64,000 nt of DNA from Candidatus Saccharimonadota bacterium (GTDB taxonomy: Bacteria > Patescibacteriota > Saccharimonadia > Saccharimonadales > Saccharimonadaceae): positions 1 through 64,000 of the forward strand of contig CAJPUO010000003.1 of assembly GCA_905373795.1 (NCBI GenBank), written 5' to 3'. A program made the position numbers and the translations under genes. The notes under the pieces are model-generated. The model searched no databases, had not been told where the DNA came from, and saw only the letters and a list, made by a program, of their open reading frames with translations. Below, one piece after another: positions 60,640-64,000 of the stretch. Positions within the stretch are counted from its first letter, which is position 1; every line of letters starts with the position of its first letter.

Positions 60640-62037
60640 ATGCGTTATAAAACGACTACCAGAATCCCGTTCGAGTTGCCTTCCTCTAGTAAACAAGGCC
60701 TCTCAGATGCACCCAAGGACACTGCTGAGGCTGCTGTTGCTTTCTATACCGACAAGCGTGCTAGCAATACACTACCCTCAGATATGTATACCCTTACCAA
60801 CTTTGACGAATTAAAACGTTACATACAGGTACGAAGCGACTATATGCAGAAACAAATTCGCTCCAACCAAGAAAAGATTGAGCCAATTAGTAAACAGCCT
60901 GCCAACACTGGCATGACGATTTGTGTACCGGTAGCAATTCGGCACGAAACACCAGAAACGATTGAGCGGCTAATGAAGCAATTAACGGCAGCAAGTGCTT
61001 GCGTTGAAAATGGTATCCACGTCGTTGTTTGGGCGAACGCCAAAGCCACGCCCTCCCAAAAACAATTTACGCAAAAACAGTGCAAACCGCTATACGACCG
61101 CTTGCGGCAACAATTCACGAGCTTCAACTCAGATGCGATGACAATTAGCACAGCATTTGAAGTTATCTGCACCGACGGCTTTATTATGAATGTCGTTCGT
61201 AATAATTTCATGGAGGCTGTCATCGCGCGACTCATGGATGGCGAGATCGACATTGACCACCCTATATTATGGCTTGACGCCGACACAACTCGTATCCGTC
61301 CCAACACGCTACGAACGGTTCAACAAGATATCAAAAAGCATCCTTTCGGATTTTGCCATCCCGACATTGATTATTCGCTGGAATGGCTTGAAGGGATTCG
61401 TCCGCAAGATTGGGACGCATACAGTAAGCTTTTGTTTGTGGACGAAATGGTACGACGCGCTTTCAGAAGAGTGGCTTGCCAGCGGTTTAGCTCTGAAAAT
61501 TCAATCGAAGATCGAATTTATGCGGAAGAAAGCGGACTGGCATTTCCTCTTTCTACATATCTGGCATCGGGCGGTCTTTATCCAGAAGACTTAATGGGTG
61601 AAAGTTCTCATTTACGACGACGCTATATGAGATATGGAGCAAAATTTCTTAGAAAACTATATAGACCAGAGATAACTAACCCGCATCTGGATGATATACG
61701 GTGGCTAGATGCCTCAGGTATCGGTATCGAAACTTCAGCTCGCCGCGTTCATCACACCCTACATAAGCAGCCTATCGGAAGTACTGCTTTTAGTCGTGCA
61801 CAAGACGCCAATTATACCTTATCAACAGAGCAAGAAGAATTTTTACATGATCAAGCGCCTAACACCGACAGAATAGAAACCCTAGCTCGCATTATTCTCA
61901 CAAGAAAACGAGGCGTCGCAGATGAAGAATTGCAGCAGGACGCTAGAAAACGCGTCGAAAGGATGCTTAGAAACCGCGCTCTCGGTTTTAACCTGCCAGA
62001 AGAGTTCTTTAAGAATATCTCAACTTATGAAGACTAA
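60640..62037 (+). CDS. Glycosyltransferase-like protein (GT-A type DxD)
   Basis: 465 residues. The middle resembles a GT-A fold: MTICVPVAIRHETPETIERLMKQL (nucleotide-sugar strand, about 90), IHVVVWANA, and HPILWLDADTTRIRPNTLR with a D-A-D metal motif (about 210). The remaining half (YSLEWLEGIRPQDWDAYSKLLFVDEM...RRRYMRYGAKFLRKLY) is unrecognised. No membrane segment. The call rests on the motif order only. TATAAT (60628-60633) lies exactly 6 bases before the ATG. Convergent with lysS. Confidence 0.6.
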   Translation: MRYKTTTRIPFELPSSSKQGLSDAPKDTAEAAVAFYTDKRASNTLPSDMYTLTNFDELKRYIQVRSDYMQKQIRSNQEKIEPISKQPANTGMTICVPVAIRHETPETIERLMKQLTAASACVENGIHVVVWANAKATPSQKQFTQKQCKPLYDRLRQQFTSFNSDAMTISTAFEVICTDGFIMNVVRNNFMEAVIARLMDGEIDIDHPILWLDADTTRIRPNTLRTVQQDIKKHPFGFCHPDIDYSLEWLEGIRPQDWDAYSKLLFVDEMVRRAFRRVACQRFSSENSIEDRIYAEESGLAFPLSTYLASGGLYPEDLMGESSHLRRRYMRYGAKFLRKLYRPEITNPHLDDIRWLDASGIGIETSARRVHHTLHKQPIGSTAFSRAQDANYTLSTEQEEFLHDQAPNTDRIETLARIILTRKRGVADEELQQDARKRVERMLRNRALGFNLPEEFFKNISTYED

Positions 62038-62061
62038 TAGCAGGGCTGGAGGTTCTTATTA

Positions 62062-63564
62062 CTACAACTTCACTTCTGGATAAATTGCCCGCGTCGTCTC
62101 GTCAATCTCGCTTCTTAGCTGTGGGAATGGCACGCCCTCGCGGGCAGTTACGCCTTCAAAAATCCAAAATACCCGTTCAGAATAACCCCAGCCGCAAGCT
62201 GGCGGCATACCGTATTCCAACATTTCCACGAAGTCAATATCCAGCATCATCGCCTCGTCATCGCCTGCATCGCGCATCTGTTGCTGCTCAACAAAGCGAT
62301 TCAACTGATCAATCGGGTCATTCAGCTCAGAAAAACCATTGCCCAGCTCCGACCCGGCAATAATCGGCTGGAAACGCTCCACTGTCTGCGGATTGTCGGG
62401 GTTGGTCTTGGAAAGCGGACTGACGAACTTCGGCGTATTCACCAACCACACCGGCCCAGCCACATCTTTACGAATATTCTTCCATAATTTATCAATACTG
62501 CGCGGAATGGAATCGGTCTTCTCCACTTCCAAGCCATGTTCTTTTAACTTGGCAGCTACCTCTTCAATCGTTGTATTATACACATCAATTCCATAGTGCT
62601 TGTTGATCACCTCAGCGTAGTCCCAAACCTCCCATTCGCCGCTCATATCCACCGTGAACCGGCCCAGCTGAAACTGCAGCGTACCAAACGTTTCCTGCAG
62701 AACATATTTATACATCGCCTCCATAAAGCGCATGCCCTGTTTCCAATCCCAATACGCGGCGTACCACTCCATGGCAATGTGCTCTGGCAAGTGCTCATCG
62801 GAATAATTCTCATTGCGAAAACGCGGCCCGAGGTCATACACCTTCTCAAACCCAGCACCAATCAACCGCTTCAGCGGCAGCTCGTGAGAAATACGCAGGT
62901 AAAACTGCTGATTATCCAGCGCATCCATATGTGTCACAAACGGGTTAGCATCAGCGCCGCCAGTGGTATGTTCCAATACCGGCACATTCACCTCGGTAAA
63001 GCCGTGGCTATTTAGATAATCACGCGTCGCCTGCCAAAACTTGCTACGGCGAACAAACCGCTGGCGCACCTCTGGATTGACATTCATGTCAACGTAGCGG
63101 CGGCGGAAACGCTCTTCTTTATTCTCCAGCTTCTCCGGCATCGGCCTGAGCGACTTGGTTAGCAATCGCAGCTCATGCACGCCAACTGACTTTTCGCCAG
63201 TCTGCGTTGTCGTCATCACTCCGCGCGCCTCAACAAAATCACCCGTATCCAAAAGCTTCAGCTGTTTCATACCCAATACACCGCGGCTAGCGTCCAATTC
63301 TGCCACATCATCGCGCTGCAAATATAGCTGCACCTCACCAGACTGATCGCGCAGCTTAATGAAGGCTAGTTTGCCAAAACTACGAATCGAAACGATACGC
63401 CCCGCCACAACCACTTCCTGACCCGCCAGTTCATCATAGCGCACCAAAACCTCGCCGCAGCCATGCGTCCGCTCCGACCGCGCCGGATACGGATCAACGC
63501 CTAATTCACGCAGGGTTTCTAATTTTCGCAAACGTTCATTTCGATAATCTTGTAGTGTCGCCAT
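62062..63564 (-). CDS. lysS: Lysyl-tRNA synthetase (class II)
   Basis: 500 residues. The N-terminal OB fold (VVVAGRIVSIRSFGKLAFIKLRDQSGEVQLYL) binds the anticodon; the catalytic domain has RRYVDMNVNPEVRQRFVRRSKFWQATRDYLN, motif 2 YDLGPRFRNENYSDEHLPEHIAMEWY and motif 3 CGWGYSERVFWIFEG-type end. An insertion gives a slightly different C-terminal end from E. coli LysS but all class II motifs are present. TATAAT lies 10 bases before the ATG. Confidence 0.95.
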   Translation of the reverse strand: MATLQDYRNERLRKLETLRELGVDPYPARSERTHGCGEVLVRYDELAGQEVVVAGRIVSIRSFGKLAFIKLRDQSGEVQLYLQRDDVAELDASRGVLGMKQLKLLDTGDFVEARGVMTTTQTGEKSVGVHELRLLTKSLRPMPEKLENKEERFRRRYVDMNVNPEVRQRFVRRSKFWQATRDYLNSHGFTEVNVPVLEHTTGGADANPFVTHMDALDNQQFYLRISHELPLKRLIGAGFEKVYDLGPRFRNENYSDEHLPEHIAMEWYAAYWDWKQGMRFMEAMYKYVLQETFGTLQFQLGRFTVDMSGEWEVWDYAEVINKHYGIDVYNTTIEEVAAKLKEHGLEVEKTDSIPRSIDKLWKNIRKDVAGPVWLVNTPKFVSPLSKTNPDNPQTVERFQPIIAGSELGNGFSELNDPIDQLNRFVEQQQMRDAGDDEAMMLDIDFVEMLEYGMPPACGWGYSERVFWIFEGVTAREGVPFPQLRSEIDETTRAIYPEVKL

Positions 63565-63624
63565 AACAGAGATAATTATACCACACTCACTTGAGCCATG
63601 AACCGATGAGAACTAAAAGTCATC

Positions 63625-64000
63625 TTACGATATCGACTTAACGATATAAATCATTTCTGCCTTCGGTGTCTTAATCTTCACCTCGTCGCCAACTTTCTTG
63701 CCCATCAACTCCTTGCCAATTGGCGATTCGTTAGAAATCTTGCCCGCCAAAGGATCAGCTTCCACCGGCCCGACCACTGTGTAAGTAACCGTCTTATCAG
63801 ACGATTGCAACTCTACCGTACTCCCCAAAACTACCGCCGAGCCATCACTCGACTGAATTATTTCGGCGTTCTGCAAAATTTCTTCAATTTCAGCAATCCT
63901 AGTCTCGACCAGGCCCTGCTCTTTACGAGCAGCGTCATATTCCGCATTCTCCCTCAAATCGCCAAAATCACGCGCAACTGCAATTTTCTCGGCAATCTCG
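63625..64000 (-). CDS. greA: Transcription elongation factor GreA (5' part beyond the window)
   Basis: 125 codons are visible; the start lies past 64000. GreA rescues stalled RNA polymerase by stimulating transcript cleavage. The N-terminal coiled coil with FGDLRENAEYDAARKEQG (the D and E at its tip are needed for cleavage) and the C-terminal FKBP-like part (GPVEADPLAGKISNESPIGKELMGKKVGDEVKIKTP) are typical. About 60 bases separate it from lysS downstream. Confidence 0.95.
   Translation of the reverse strand, partial: EIAEKIAVARDFGDLRENAEYDAARKEQGLVETRIAEIEEILQNAEIIQSSDGSAVVLGSTVELQSSDKTVTYTVVGPVEADPLAGKISNESPIGKELMGKKVGDEVKIKTPKAEMIYIVKSIS

Overview
The window looks like part of a small, gene-dense bacterial chromosome. 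The best guess for the organism is a Candidatus Saccharibacteria (TM7) or related CPR/Patescibacteria member. This rests on compact, mostly minus-strand gene runs, many short conserved proteins without recognisable function, an isolated L27 gene, single-copy housekeeping genes scattered among unknowns, and promoters placed only 6-8 bases before start codons. UGA acts as a stop in many clear genes and an intact RF2 gene is present, so this is not a UGA-recoded lineage. The taxonomic call is inference; no rRNA is present. No tRNA, rRNA, CRISPR array, insertion sequence or prophage was seen. No gap without a gene exceeds about 190 bases.

Layout. 1-725: mraZ with its repeat operator, followed by the start of an unknown membrane protein that runs off the left edge. 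801-5115: a four-gene operon of unknowns, including a protein with a caspase/CHAT-like His-Cys signature and one with a phosphoribosyltransferase PRPP loop. 5263-9896: Pif1-like helicase, a DUF4868 (KwaB-like) protein, RNase HI, and a divergent RelA/SpoT-like protein. 10004-20002: small enzymes (four Nudix proteins, YvcK, SDR, glutamine amidotransferase, CYTH, aspartoacylase-like, NYN nuclease), a Doc/AbrB toxin-antitoxin pair, and Hsp20 under a CIRCE operator. 20083-28808: glyS, recO, a small histidine kinase and response regulator, xseAB, a lipid-flippase-like membrane protein, a TRM11-like methyltransferase and rpmA.

28856-39526: an FHA-domain gene broken by a -1 shift, then the conserved division/wall run prfB-ftsE-ftsX-CHAP hydrolase-ctpA-response regulator, and murI, hpt and murD. 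39538-43478: an M16 peptidase and secA. 43617-49256: a MoxR ATPase and a VWA protein transcribed divergently, each followed by one of two paralogous unknown proteins; one paralog is frameshifted. 49298-56103: hpf, serS, uppP and a PadR-controlled ABC exporter/PspC operon. 56138-64000: PP2C phosphatase, CNNM/CorC protein, DUF2207 protein, a glycosyltransferase-like protein, lysS and the 3' part of greA.

Two themes cut across the window. First, more than twenty genes have a TATAAT-like -10 box 6-8 bases before the start codon, which predicts leaderless mRNAs for first genes of transcripts; genes inside operons and some highly expressed genes have Shine-Dalgarno sites instead. Second, three genes are interrupted at short homopolymers (G9, A4, T6). 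These may be assembly errors, phase variation or, for the GGGAAAA site, programmed frameshifting.
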